From Chionoecetes opilio (Eukaryota > Arthropoda > Malacostraca > Decapoda > Majidae): a stretch of 64,000 bases of DNA. A model generated the notes under the pieces. The model was given only the letters and a program-made list of their open reading frames with translations. It made no database searches and was not told where the DNA came from. The first letter of the stretch is position 1. Every line of letters begins with the position of its first letter. The DNA is taken from the NCBI GenBank assembly GCA_016584305.1, contig JACEEZ010025357.1, forward strand, positions 279,501 through 343,500. The letters are read 5' to 3'. The translations under genes and the position numbers were made by a program. Below are positions 20,753 through 33,200 of this stretch, in pieces.

Positions 20753-21966
20753 CTAGATGGAGAGGAAGTTCGGGGTTATAGTGAACAAGCACTTGTGAAG
20801 CAGTATGTTTCCAGCTTGCCGGAAAGTTTCACGCTCGGTTTTCCCCCACTTCCAGGCAACATCCTTCTTAGTCAGATGGTACAACAGTGATACAATTTCA
20901 GACAAGTTGGGAAGGAATTTGGCATAGTAATTTATGAGCCCAAGAAATGACCTTAACTCTGCTTTGTTTGATGGGCTAGGTTCCTCCATTACAACCCTTA
21001 CCTTTTCGCCTGTGGAATGGAGTCTTTCAGCATCAGTACGATGACCCAAGTATTCTACGTACGGTTGTAGAAACGAACACTTCTTTTCCTTGACCTGTAG
21101 CCCCGCCTGCTGGAGACGCTTCAGTTCTTGCTCAAGGTTGTGATATTATCCTTGTCATCCTTCCCGGTGATAAAAATGTCATCAAGACAGACGCTAACAC
21201 CTTTCAATCCTTTCAAAACCTTGCAGATAATGCACTGAAAAATACCAACGGAAGCATTCACTCCAAAAGGTAGACGTTTATTATTAAAGAGTCCCATATG
21301 AGTGTTTACAGTCAAGTATTCTTGGTCATCTATTGCTCATCTATAGGAATTTGGGAATAAGCTGAATGCAAATCAATTTTTGTGAATTTTTTTCAGCCTC
21401 TTAACACGGCAGATATATCCTCGATTCTGGGCAAAGGGTAGGAATTACTCTACATACCTGATTAATGGTTGCTTTATAGTCCCCACACAGCCTTACAGTT
21501 CCATCACTCTTTATGATGGGAACAAATGGGCTGCCCAATCAGAATAATCAATAGGCTGCTAAATATCAAGCTGCACATTCTTCTCGATGGCTTCTTGCAG
21601 CTTCCCTTTGACTGTGTAGGGGACAGGTCTTGCTTTAAAGAATTGAGGTTTGGCACAGTCTTCTATGAAAGGCTTCACTGGTGATCCTTTGTACTCTCCG
21701 AGGTTATATCTAAGCACCTCAGGATATTTACTGAGGACATCCTCCACACTATTTTGCACCACACTGCAGATGTTAGGCCAATCCAAGGGAATGTGTGACA
21801 GCCAATTACGCCCCAACAGTGACAGGCTGTCCTGCTCAATTACCACTAAAGTTAAAGAGCTGACGTTCTGATCACCATACTTAACAGCCACTTTAGCACT
21901 TCCATGAACCAGTTGAACCTGGATGTCCACTGCATTTGATTGAGCCGATTCTATCACCAGGGCCAT
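20753..21966 (-). pseudogene. Gypsy-like protease end and reverse transcriptase
   Basis: Block 21966-21559 has LSLLGRNWLSHIPLDW and then KPQFFKARPVPYTVK, the usual entry into the reverse transcriptase. Block 21315-21121 has NKRLPFGVNASVGIFQ and VSVCLDDIFITG, where LDD replaces the more usual YxDD surroundings but keeps both catalytic Asp. Block 21049-20753 has LRSFLGLINYYAKFLPN. Small indels between blocks break the frame. Confidence 0.75.
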
Positions 21967-21970
21967 TTGC

Positions 21971-22217
21971 AGAGCTTTTTAGCACCAATTCATTGGCCAC
22001 TTTCCTATTCTAATGACTGGATATACTACATACTATGAACATTTTCATTTTGAGATATTTTCAATTCAACAATGATATATTTTCATTTTCCGGAAACCTG
22101 TTAAAAAAAAAATTCTCACCAAATCCTAGGGTCACCATTTCCCTCCCATTTTCATAATTATTGTGTACCACTTACCCTATGGTCCATGGATGATATGAGT
22201 TCTTTTTTATCTTTCAG
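21971..22217 (+). other. ACTR8 intron end with splice acceptor
   Basis: No repeat recognised. The last bases before the exon are TTTTTTATCTTTCAG, a good polypyrimidine tract and acceptor at 22216-22217. A second AG follows at 22218-22219. Confidence 0.6.
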
Positions 22218-22431
22218 AGGAGAGGTGGACGTGAAGCAGCAGAAGCCATGGAGGTTGGAGGAGGTGAAGGAGGTGATGCAGGCGAAGAAGATATTGTTGT
22301 TGATGACCAACCACTCCCTCCAGCTCAGATTGGTCCTTCAGCATCATCACGAAATGATGCCACAGCTTTTACCAGCTCTGACAAGCTACTCTCTTTAGAA
22401 CAAGCCATTCTTACCAGCATAGACAGATGCC
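22218..22431 (+). CDS. ACTR8: ACTR8 (ARP8) homologue, internal exon
   Basis: The exon lies between TCTTTCAG and C|GTGAGT. It encodes an acidic, Gly/Glu-rich linker (GGGEGGDAGEEDIVVDDQPL), then DKLLSLEQAILTSIDRC. The last part matches the AILxSID block of ARP8. The exon ends in phase 1, and joined to 44019 gives DRCQSDEMKRKMYSSIL, which continues the family sequence without a gap. The previous exon ends in phase 2; using the second AG at 22219 as acceptor keeps that join in frame, or another exon lies between. A LINE tail begins within 40 bases of the donor. Confidence 0.82.
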
Positions 22432-22459
22432 GTGAGTTTTTGTTTTCACACCACACACA

Positions 22460-22670
22460 CACAAGGGAGATACATCATCAAGGGAGATGCCTGAACAACA
22501 TAATGAAGTGCAGCTTCCCTCATAGAAATGTAGAAGTTTGGAATGGACTAAATGAGGAGGTGATATCGGCAAATAATGTACACCAGTTGAAAGAAAGACG
22601 ATAAATGTAGATACGGAGATGGAACCACACGAGTGTAGCTCAGGCCCTGTAAAACATAACTAGGTAAATA
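22460..22670 (+). mobile_element. CR1-like LINE family 3, 3' end
   Basis: The segment follows a short CA repeat and reads CSFPHRNVEVWNGLNEEVIS and then a CRYGDGTTRV-like stretch and the tail GTAAAACATAACTAGGTAAATAC plus CA repeats. The same family is at 61060-61410 and, shorter, at 46275-46365. It is related to but distinct from family 2. Confidence 0.75.
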
Positions 22671-22705
22671 CACAAACACACACACAAACACACACACACA
22701 CACAC
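22671..22705. repeat. (CA)n repeat, split by the hAT element
   Basis: CA units with AA interruptions end at 22705. The same repeat phase continues at 37344 after the hAT element. Confidence 0.9.
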
Positions 22706-23433
22706 CAGAGGTGGGCACATCCGCAAACCGCAACTTCCGCAAATTGCGGAAGTCCGAATTCGTTTGCGGATTTGCAGAAGTGTAAATGTTTGCGGATTTG
22801 CGTTTACAGAAGTACTTCCGCAAACGCAAATCCGTGTTTGTCCACAAATTCCCAAATTTGAACACGATTCCTGCGTGGTTTCGCGTACTGTCCAAGGAAA
22901 CGCTGCTTGCCCAACAGTGACCAGTCAAGTCAACCAAGGCCACATTTATCAGCGAGCATTCTCAGAGGAAGTACGCGACCTCCCAGCCCTTCTTCCTGCT
23001 TTGGTTTTCAAGTATGTTATTTTTTTATATAATTTTTGGTTGTAATTCATATACACATTATCTGTGTGATGTAGTAATATCATTGAAATGTTTTAAATGT
23101 TACTGTAAACTTTGTTAAGTGAGACCCAAGGTCAGCAGATACTAGAAACATGCTTTAAGGGTTTGCGGGCTGATCTGTGACATCACACGTTCCTCGCCGA
23201 CTCACTCATGTCTTCTATTATCGTGTGCTCCTACCCGAGATTATGAAATAACCACAGGGTATTTAGAAAAACTGACCCAACTATCATCTTCATGACACTT
23301 TTCCGTTTATAATAAGTACATACTATCATGAGCAAGGAGAGGCTGATCAGAGGGCCATAAACCAGTGATAAAGACACAACGAGCATACACAGAGGTGTGT
23401 AAGTGCATGCTACGTGTGCTGGTGACGGTGTTA

Positions 23434-24193
23434 CAGGGAGGTCCCGAAGATACGAGCAGTTAGGTTCCACCTGGCATACTCGTAAAGCGAAATCTCGTAT
23501 AACGAAACAAATAACTAATGGTAAAATATAGGTTTGGTTCCAGGACCCCATCAATGAAAAAAAAATGTTTTTCAAGCTAAAATAAACTATAGCAAACACA
23601 ACAAACACACAGCGTCTATATTGCCCACACTATACTACCTATTCTGTAGAAAAAGCATTCTGAAAGAGAAAATAGCACACAAAATAACATAACTGCACAT
23701 TAATTAAACATAAAACATGCATAACAAGCAAAAAAGACGTTGTAATGTAGGGGACGCCGCGTGATACAAGTGAAGGTAGTGTAGTGGTCCCAAGGTTGGG
23801 GCCGCACACCTGCTAATTACCCCTAAAGGTCAGGCCGCGCCATATGCTTAATTACCCTTCAGGTCACGCCTTGCTAGGGGTTACCTGACTGCGGTCCCAA
23901 GGTTGGGGCTGCACACCTGCTAATTACCCCTAAATGTCAGGCCGCGCCATATGCTTAATTACCCTTCAGGTCAAGGCTTGCTAGGGGTGACCTCACTGGG
24001 GTCAACCAAATCCCCCTTTGTCCAGCCCTGGAGTGGTAGGGTGCGCATTTTTAACTTGATAATTTTACTCACCCCAGTTTGAATGTCATATCATTGGATT
24101 TTCGATCTCGTATATTGAAAATAGACCCTAATTTACACATCTCGTATCATCGGATTCTCGTATACCGAATGCTCGTATAACGGGACCTCCCTG
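23434..24193 (+). mobile_element. MITE-A, complete (760 bp)
   Basis: Ends are TA|CAGGGAGGTCCCGAAGATACG and CGAATGCTCGTATAACGGGACCTCCCTG|TA, an imperfect inverted pair with TA on both sides. Inside is an imperfect direct duplication of about 104 bases (about 23788-23894 and 23895-24002), each starting GGTCCCAAGGTTGGGG. No coding capacity. Ends and the TA target suggest mobilisation by a Tc1/mariner or pogo-type transposase. Confidence 0.85.
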
Positions 24194-24481
24194 TATTTGC
24201 TTACAGTGATTATGGCTCTGATGTAGAGCTAAATATTACTTGCATGGAGTGTGTTGTGAGTTAATTAGTGAGTAGCGATGGTGGGGTGACAGCCCGGCTG
24301 GTTGCTGCTATGGACGATGTACTGGGGTTCATCCTCAGCATAAGGAGGAAGATCATTGGTTGGTCAAGTTGGCCATTTGCCAACAACTTGTCAGTAGAGT
24401 ACTAAGTCAATTTTTAAAGTTAAATTGTAAAATTATATTATTTTTTTATATCATAAACGTAGTTTTTCAAATAAGAATTTT
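24194..24481 (+). other. hAT interior, no clear coding block
   Basis: It lies between MITE-A and the first confident transposase block. A short region near 24310-24420 might be an exon, but I could not match it to the hAT family. Confidence 0.4.
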
Positions 24482-26119
24482 TTGGTATATTCTAAGGTGA
24501 AAGAGAAAGCCCAGGTTCTGTGGCACAAACAGAACCGAAAGCCAACTACCGCAGCCAACATCAAGAGAGAGCTGGGCAGGAAGCTGAAGACCCTAAACGT
24601 CACACACTGCAACTCCCTCTATGGCTCCATGGAGGTCCTCATGAGGTTTACTCGATACCAAGCTGGCCCAGATGAACGTGATATGCATACAAAATGGTAA
24701 AGCCACGTTCAACCAGGTTGATAAGGATATTATCAATAATTACCTAACTTGTGATGAAGCCAGTGTTGACCAGCCTCGATAAACTCCAAATGGAGAGAGA
24801 GGCCTACATGGGAGTCCTGATTCCTACCCTATCTGTACTCTGGGACAGCCTTCGGGCATTGAAGACTAAACCATTCAAATACAGGTTGCCCATCACTAAT
24901 CCGGCAACCACGGGACCTTAGGACTGCCAGATTTTTGAAATTTCCGGATTATTGATGTTTTGTCCCCTGACTCTATATATGCTGTATATATTGTAACAGA
25001 AAATGCTATACAGCAGCAGATTTTAACAATTACGGCAAATAAATGAGAAGGAATGCCTGTTTGCTGTCGGAAGCGTAGGCATACAGCTGATTCTGTGTAC
25101 AGCTGGTCTGGGTCTGGGTCCCGAAAACAGTGACGCGCCAACCCGGGAAATTTGTAACTGCGCTCCGAAATTCATGCCGGAAAACTGATGGAACCGGAAT
25201 ATTGATTGCCGGATTAGTGATGGTCAACCTGTATCTCCTGCTTTTGTTGGAGGACCTCCTTGAGAACCCTCATAGTGATATGAGACCCAAGGATTTCAAG
25301 GCCAGGTTCCTCTCCCTCTTTGATCAAAAGGACTTTTTGATGGCCACAGCAATCCATCCCCTTTTCAAGCTGCCTGTGGTCTGCCTTCTTAACCCTGAGA
25401 AGGTGGATGGCGTGAAATCAAGACTGCTGTTCGAGGTCACAGAGCAGGCTGTCTTGGATACTTCAGAAGGCAGCAGCTCAGATGAAGACGAAGAGGGATG
25501 ATTTTTACAAAGTGAGACTTATAGATTTTATCGTGATCTACTGCATATTCAGTTTAGTTGTGACAGTTCATTACTCCAAGTCATTATATTAGCAATCTTG
25601 AGCGTCATGCTGATAAATTATTGTAATATTCATGATTCAAGTGCAATAAAATTAAAAAAAATTATCTAAGCACTTTTCATTTCTATGTAACAGTATTTTT
25701 TTCTGGCTCTGGTTACTTTAAAATTTTACTTGATATATAATACGTATTCATAAATTATCTATTATTTCCAGGCTTTGAGGAGCCCAGGACCCACAGCTAC
25801 AGAGGGCACCAACTCTACCTACCTTTCCAACAAAATGGGGAAAGAGCTTGAGAGTTGGTGTTCAGAGCAGCAGAGGAACAAGCTGCTGGAGCAGGCCATG
25901 TTCCCTGCCCTTTATCGTGCCGCCTAGGTAGATGTGTTTGTTAAGTACAACATGGCCATACCCAGCTCTGCAGCTGTAGAGAGACTGTTCTCCCAGGGGT
26001 CGGACATCATGAAGGCCAAGAGAGCGAGTCTGACCTCCGATAATTTTGAGAGATTAGTCTTCATGAAGGGGAACATGGACCTGCACAATATGGAATTGTC
26101 ACCAGAGGACTCTAAATGA
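24482..26119 (+). pseudogene. hAT transposase, decayed and interrupted
   Basis: Blocks in order: KVKEKAQVLWHKQNRKP near 24490-24540; WDSLRALKTKPFKY near 24840-24880, where MITE-B splits the frame; LEDLLENPHSDMRPKDFKAR and AIHPLFKLP at 25245-25375; a Ser/Asp-rich stretch to 25501; and VFVKYNMAIPSSAAVERLFS with DNFERLVFMK at 25934-26090. The last is the hAT C-terminal dimerisation region. An in-frame TAG stands just before it (25924-25926), and a stretch without coding sequence (25502-25770) may be an intron. The protein would cut and paste the element, but this copy cannot. Confidence 0.78.
24882..25231. mobile_element. MITE-B, complete (350 bp), in the hAT transposase
   Basis: Ends are TA|CAGGTTGCCCATCACTAATC and GATTAGTGATGGTCAACCTG|TA. 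Removing the element and one TA restores the transposase frame as FKYLLLLLED. It is non-coding. Related copies are at 53574 (5' part) and 61564-62314. Confidence 0.88.
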
Positions 26120-26296
26120 GGAGTCTGAGGTTAAAGGCCTGATATCATATCAATGAAATAAAATTTGGAGTGTAGTGTACTTATACTAAGTATTGCTCCT
26201 TAGTGTGCACTTAAGTTGATATATTGAGTGAGTGGTCACAATGAGGGGAAGGTAAAATGTGAGTTAAAACATCTGTGGGGCGCTTAGGGGTAAGCA

Positions 26297-26327
<31 letters not shown>

Positions 26328-29300
26328 CGTACTTGCAGATACAAAGCATAAAACAACACTGAAACAGGGTAGATTATACAGTCATGATATAAACTACTGT
26401 GTATCATCTTCAGTGGCACACACATCAGTAGTGATGCTATAATTCTTAATATTTGGCGGCTGGCGACATTATTGCAGCTGGCGACTAAAGTTTTATCTAT
26501 GGTACACAATTGGGAGTCTGGTTTCTGTTTACCTTATTGGATTCTAGGAAACATTCTCTCTATGAGCTTCAATCGCAAATAATTACTTGTGGAGATAATT
26601 ACATGTTGTTCATAGGGAGGTGAGAGACAAGTGTTTACGAGTGCCTCACTCTTCTTCCTCTTGTGACCTGCATCGCCTCTGTTCTTCCCTTACCGCGGAC
26701 ACTTTTAATGCAGATTTGGATGTTACATTGTATTTATAAGCATTTTTATGCATGAAATACAGCTAAAAAGGTAAAAAAAACTTCTTTATTTTGGGTGTCA
26801 GGAACGGATTAATCCATTTTATATTGTTTCTTATGGAAAAATGTGTTTTGGTTTTAGAACAATTCGGTTTTAGAACAACTTTTGGGAGCGAATTATTTTC
26901 GAAAACCGAGTTCATGTCTGTAATATATATACCGTATTTGCCGGCGCATAAGACGCACCCGTATTTTACATATCGTATTTGCCGGCACATAAGATGCAGT
27001 TTTTTCCCTTAAAAAGGAATGCAAAGTTCACCCTGCGTCTAATGCGGCCATATTAGCGAATGAGAGGTCGGGCAGAGAATGCAGAACAGCTGGTGGTGTA
27101 TTACTAAAGGGGTCTGGAGTGATCTGTGTTGAGCAGTAGTTCACTGAACACAAATTTGTAACTGTGTTATCAACAGTAATTCATAATACTAAGAAAAGGT
27201 TGGAGTTTAAGAGAAAATAAGAGCTGGGGCAACAAGATAGCGATTGTTGCTGCCAAGATGGCCGTGTCAGATGTAAACATCATCCACCCCCCGCTGCTGC
27301 TCTCCATTGTAAAACGTCTGATATCTCAGGTCTGCCGCTTCACCTGGGATACTTAACTCGGCGACGCCCTCCGCGCAACCCACGATGGGTCATTACCGCT
27401 CAGACTCCTCCCCGCACCCATGGAAAAGACAAACATACCGCATATTAGATGTCGCCTTAACCCGCATTCGACTCGGGCCACACAAGTTGACACAACAGTT
27501 GGAAGGAGATGATAGAAGGGAAGCAGAAAATGGTGATGGAATTTTTGCTGGAATGAGTATTGTTGATAAATGGAATAGTGAAACAAAGAGCGTGTTAAAG
27601 TTTTATTTGAAGGAGTGTGAGCGGTGAGAGGGAGGTGTAGTATCTTGGGGAGTCTGTCTATACACACAAGGATGGAGAAAGGGCGTCGTGGCTTTGTTGT
27701 TTATTTGACAGCGAGTCATTGTACAACGTGGGGACAAGAGGTGCGCGCCGTGTGTGTGTCTGTGTGTCCTGTGGCTGACTGAATTACCTGGCTGGTGTTG
27801 CAGTTGTGTCGGCGAGGACAAGTCAGGTCAGCGTCAGGTCACCCTCGGGCCTCTAATCCTGGTCCCAGACAGGGGGGTGGCCTAAGCCGATGCAGGTGTG
27901 TATGTTAGCGCCGCTACAGTGGTAAGCAAGGTGGGATAGGAGACAGCATAGGCCTTTGTACCACCTCGACCCATCAATCCTCACCCCTGTACCTCTACGG
28001 ATAAGGAAACTGAATGAAAGAGTGCTAGTAAAAAGGCTGCAACGGTATCTGTAGACGGGACAAAAGTCTTCCACACGGTAGGGTGGGTTGGGGAGATACC
28101 GTACATATGGATGTAACGTACAAATGCTCCCTTGGCCATATTTATAGGTTTAGGATAGTCACCGTATAAATGTAGTAAGAGAAAAGGGGTTCGATCAGCT
28201 GAGCGGGAGAGATTTGGATGGTCGGCGCTTGGATAATTTTAGAGGTGAGTTTTGTTGTTTTTGGCATGTCCCATGTAATATTTGGCCTCCATTTCATGGT
28301 CTCTTGTGTTCATGAATAATGCCAGCAGTGTGGGGGTAAGGTATTAAGTATCGAAATGTGTTCAGTTGTGATGTACCAAAGGGATATAAAGACGTTCCAG
28401 CCACACGAACGATCCGAAATGTTGGTTTACATGTGAATGGCGTCATGTGGACACTTCGTACAGTGTGGTTTTTAAATGTAGGTAACATCCACAGTGTAAA
28501 CAAAAAATTTAAAATTCTGGTATGGGTTATGTGTTTTCAATAATGTCAAGTAGGATGCAGCAACATAATATTAGATAGTGACACCTATCACAGTAGTGAT
28601 TTCATTCATCTGTTCATAATCCTTGTGTGTGTTTTACCAGTATGTTTCCATGCTTCCATCCATGCTTGTCAAGATTGTGTAGCCTAATGAAACTAGGCTA
28701 TAGGCCTATATCTACATTCTAAAGGTAATTCCAAACAGTGTTAAGTTCAATCAAATTAAAATATGCCAAATATTGCATTAAATCATCTGCATTTATTATA
28801 AATAATTATTAATTTATGTTTCCCTTCTGGAAGTGCTACAGAAGCACTTCCATGATTAAGTACATTATGTAGGTAATGAAAGTATTATAGGATTGCAAAT
28901 ATATATTAAAAAAAAAAAATCCAGGAACTTCAAAGTCAAAATATATTTTCACTTTTTTTTACTTTCACTTTTTAATTGATTAAAATTGCTTGCACTATTA
29001 TATTGCTAATATAAATTGATTTGATTTCATCACTAGGGTCCATTTCATGAAATGTGTTGCCCTAATTCAACTGTGCTTGATTTTTTTATTTTCAATTTTT
29101 TTTTTTACTTATCGATAAATATCTCTGTATGGAGCGTCCTCACCTATGGATGGTCCGTACGTTTTTAGTTTTTTTTTTTCGGCCTATTTTTCAGTTGCTT
29201 TTATCATGTTGCCAGAGTTGGCCTTACACATAATGTAGTCCATATCTTATATTTTGTAATACATAATACAAAAATTCAGATTTCACTCAATTTTTTTTTT

Positions 29301-30228
29301 CCTGATTTAAAAAAAAAAAAGTGTACGGTACATCCCCAACCCACCCTACACCAATACCAAGACCATCAAGGCACCACACCATCCGCTTCAAGGCCGAATC
29401 ACACCATACCTTCAAGGTGACACGGCACTGTCTCATCACATCCTTAGAATTTCTTACATTCAAACAAATAGACGCGTTACACTAAACAGTTCGCCGCCGT
29501 CACGGCTCCAATATATCACGTACCGTCCTGTCACGTAACGGTTTCTGGGGAAGAATATTTTAACGTAATGAGACTGTGCCGTGCTGATAATTGTCGTTTT
29601 CTCAAGGCTTTATGTACCCAAAACAATATCTTTTTAGAGTTCAACTCCTCTTCTTCATCCAACAGAAGTGCTATTAATGCAAATTTCTTCAACCATAGCC
29701 TCTGAGGCACCATGCCTGCTTAGAGGGTGAGCAGGAACTGCCGAAAATGATGGAACCGTGACGAATAGTGTGAATACAAGGCACGGCTGACGGAACACTG
29801 CCATGATTTCAGAGTGTGAACCAGCCTTCACCTGTACCTTCCTGAGGAAGACTAATCATAGTCATCAACCCTCGCGACTGTGTAGGTTCGCGATTCATAG
29901 GTGTAAACCAGGGCAAATATCGTCTATCCCGACAACGGTGCCATTCAACAATTACAACAATAACAACAAGGTAGAGATGGTTACCTTACAGTGTTACCTA
30001 AATACCTTCGTGAATTTTTCTTATTGGACAACCACCGATTTTGAGGCCGAAACTTAGTCCTCCTGAATAGTTTTGATGTTTTGAATTAATCTTGCTCTCG
30101 TTTTTGTCGGAAATCAATGTTTGTTTACATGTGTGGGGGGGGGGGGGTAACCTGCCCCTCCAGGTCCGCCCCGCAAACATTGCTACTCTTTACACTGCCA
30201 TATTATTGGTAATTTTCGTTTTTTCTTT
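25458..30228 (+). repeat. Direct duplication, copy 1 (clean)
   Basis: The block from GGATACTTCAGAAGGCAGCAGC to the AATTTTCGTTTTTTCTTTATC region recurs at 30298-34890 in the same order and orientation. Copy 1 includes the end of the hAT transposase and the left part of the fold-back element. It reads with fewer indels than copy 2. Confidence 0.9.
26120..26925. other. hAT 3' interior with MITE-C and MITE-F pieces
   Basis: A (TA)n tract lies at 26300-26328. From about 26320 to 26502 the sequence is the reverse complement of most of MITE-C (59658-60137), ending near CTATGG|TA. From about 26780 to 26920 it matches MITE-F (16294-16430) inverted, ending CATGTCTG|TA. I see no gene in the remainder. 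Confidence 0.6.
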
Positions 30229-30297
30229 ATCATTGTTCTAATTGACCAACGGGGTGGTGGCGTGAAACAAGATGTGTTCAGGTACGAGACCCCGTCG
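27051..30297. other. Fold-back element interior, no gene found
   Basis: Six-frame reading gives only short frames without family matches. There are scattered short A and T runs near 28910, 29100, 29170 and 29310, and a G run at 30135-30147. A block of GC-rich text at 27240-27860 has several stops in every frame. Confidence 0.5.
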
Positions 30298-33200
30298 GAT
30301 ACTTCAGAAGGCAGCAGCTCGATGAAGCAAGGGGGAGTTTTTTACAAAGTGAACTTATAGATTTTATCGTGATCTACTGCATTTTCATTTAGTTGTGACG
30401 TTCTTTACTCCAAGTCATTATTTAGCAATCTTGAGCGTCATGCTGAAAAATTTTTGTAATATTCTGATTCAAGTGCAAAAAAATTTAAAAAAAAATTATC
30501 AAAGCACTTTTCATTTCATGTAACAGTTTTTTTTTTTGGCTCTGGTTATTTTTAAAATTTTACTTGATATTAATACGTATTCATAATTATCTATTTTTTC
30601 CCAGGCTTTGGGGGAGCCCAGGCCCACAGTACAGAGGGCACCAACTTACCTCCCCTTTCCAACAAAATGGGGAAAGATTGAGAGTTGGGGTTCGAGCAGC
30701 AGAGGAACAAGCTGGGGGAGCAGCCTGTTCCCTCCCCTTTTCGTGCCGCCTAGGTAATGTGTTTTTTAATAAAAACAGGGCCATACCCAGCTCTGCAGCT
30801 GTAGAGAGATGTTCTCCCAGGGGCGGACATCATGAAGCCAAGAGAGGAGTTTGACCCCCGATAATTTTAGAGTTTAGTCTTCTAAAGGGGAACATGGCCC
30901 TGCAAATAGGAATTGTCCAAGGATCAAATGAGGAGTCAAAAGGTTTTTAAAAGGCCTGATATCTATCAATGAAAAAAATTTTGGGGTAGTGTATTTATAC
31001 AAGTTTTGCCCCTTTAGTGGCATTTAAAGTTGATATTTTGATAGTGGTCACAATGGGGGAAGGAAAAAATGTGAGTTAAAACTCTGTGGGGCGCTTGGGG
31101 TAAGCATGTTATATATATATTATATATATATAACGTACTTGCAGATAAAAAGCTAAAACAACCTGAAACAGGGAGTTTAAAAAGTCTGATATAAACTATG
31201 TGTTTCATCTTCGTGGCACACACATAGTGTGATGCTTATAATTCTTAATATTGGCGGCTGGCGACATATGCGCTTGGCGACTAAAGTTTATCATGGTACA
31301 CAATGGGAGTCTGGTTCGGGTTTCCCTTATTGGATTCTGGGAAACATTCTCTCTATGAGCTTCAATCGCAATAATTATTGTGGAGATATTACATTTTGTT
31401 CATAGGGAGGTGAGAACAAGTGTTTACGAGTGCTCACTTTTCTCCTCTTGTGACCTGCACGCCTCTGTCTTCCCTTACCGCGGACATTTTAATCAATTTG
31501 GTGTTAACATGTATTTATAAGCATTTTTATGCATGAAACAGCAAAAAAGGAAAAAACTTCTTTTTTTGGGTGTCAGGAACGGTTTAATCCAGTTTATATT
31601 GTTTCTTAGGGAAAAAATTTGTTTTGGTTTTAAAACAATTCGGTTTTAGACAACTTTTGGGAGCAATTTTTCGAAAACCGAGTTCAGGTCTGTAATATAT
31701 TACCGTATTCCCGGCGCATAAAAACGCACCCGTATTACATATCGTATTTGCCGGCACATAAGATGCATTTTTTTCCCCTTTAAAAAGGAATGCAAAAGTT
31801 AAACCCTTTGGTCTAATGCGGCATATTAGCGAATAAAGGGGTCGGGCAGAGAATGCAAAAAGTGGTGGTGTATTAAAAGGGGTCGGGAGTGATCGTGTTG
31901 ACAGTAGTTCCATAAAACAAAATTTGTAACTGTTTATCAACAGTTATAATACTAGAAAGGTTGGAGTTTAAGAGAAAATGCTGGGGCAAAAGATAGCGAT
32001 TTTTTTGGGCCAAGAGGCCGTGTCAGATGAAACATCATCCACCCCCCCCTGCTGCTTTTCCATGTAAAACGTCTGATATCTCAGGTTCCCGGCGTACCTG
32101 GGATACTAACTCGGCGACGCCCTCCGCGAAACCCACGATGGGTCATTACCGCTCAGACTCCCCCCCGCACCCAGGGAAAAGAAACAAATACCGCCAATTA
32201 GATGTCGCCTTAACCCCATTGCCCGGCCACACAAGTTGACACAACAGTTGGAAGGAGATGATAGAAGGGAAGCAGAAAATGGGATGGAATTTTTGCTGGA
32301 ATGAGTATTGTTGATAAATGGAATAGTGAACAAAGAGCTGTTAAAGTTTATTTGAAGGAGTTTTAGCTTTTTGAAGGGAGGTGTAGTAATTTGGGGAGTC
32401 TGTCTATACACACAAGGATGGAGAAAGGGGTCGTGGCTTTGTTGTTTTTGACAGCGAGTCATTGTACAACGTGGGAAAAAAGGGGTTGCGCGCCGTGTGG
32501 TGTTGTGGTCTGTGGTTTGACTGAATTACCTGGCTGGTTTGCAGTTTGTCGCGGAGGACAAGTCAGGTCAGTCAGGTCACCTCGGGCTCAAATCCGGGTC
32601 CGACAGGGGGTGGCCAAAGGGCCGATGCAGTGTGTATGTTAGCGCCGTTACAGTGGTAACAAGTGGGGATGGGAAAAGCATAGGCCTTTGTACCACTGGG
32701 CCCCATCAATCCTCACCCCTGTACCTCTACGGATGGGAAAACAAAATAAGAGTGTAGTAAAAAGCTGCCAAAACGGTACTGAGAGGACAAAAGTCTTCAC
32801 ACGGTAGGGGGGGTTTGGGAATACCGTCCCATATGGAGGGTAACGTACAATGCTCCCTTGGCCATATTTATAGGTTTAGGATAGTCACGTTAAATGTGTA
32901 AGAAAAAGGGTTCGATCAAGCTGAGGGGAAAAGATTTGGGGATGGTCGGCCGTTGGAAATTTTAGAGGTGATTTTGTTTTTTTTGGCATGTCCATGTAAT
33001 ATTTGGCCTCCTTTTCATGGTCCTTTGGGGTTTTTTCAGAATATGCCAGCAGTGTGGGGGTAAGTATTAAGATCAAAATTTGGTTCATTTGGGTGATGTA
33101 CCAAAGGGATATAAAGACGTTCACCCCCACACAACGATCCGAAATGTTGGTTTAATGTGAATGGCGTCATGTGGGACACTTCGTACAGTGTGGTTTTTAA

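Larger units (their letters stand above)
20233..21970 (-). mobile_element. Gypsy-like LTR retrotransposon fragment: pol region
   Basis: On the minus strand the pieces are in pol order: the protease end and linker to the reverse transcriptase (21966-21559), reverse transcriptase palm (21315-21121), thumb (21049-20753) and RNase H (20749-20228). Integrase is absent because the sequence runs straight into the putative LTR at 20232. The protease region differs from that at 18952-19179, so this is a second element. Confidence 0.75.

Noticed and set aside
25130..25501. A separate host gene of 123 codons
   Set aside because: Its first part is MITE-B and the rest is hAT transposase; the ATG lies in the MITE.
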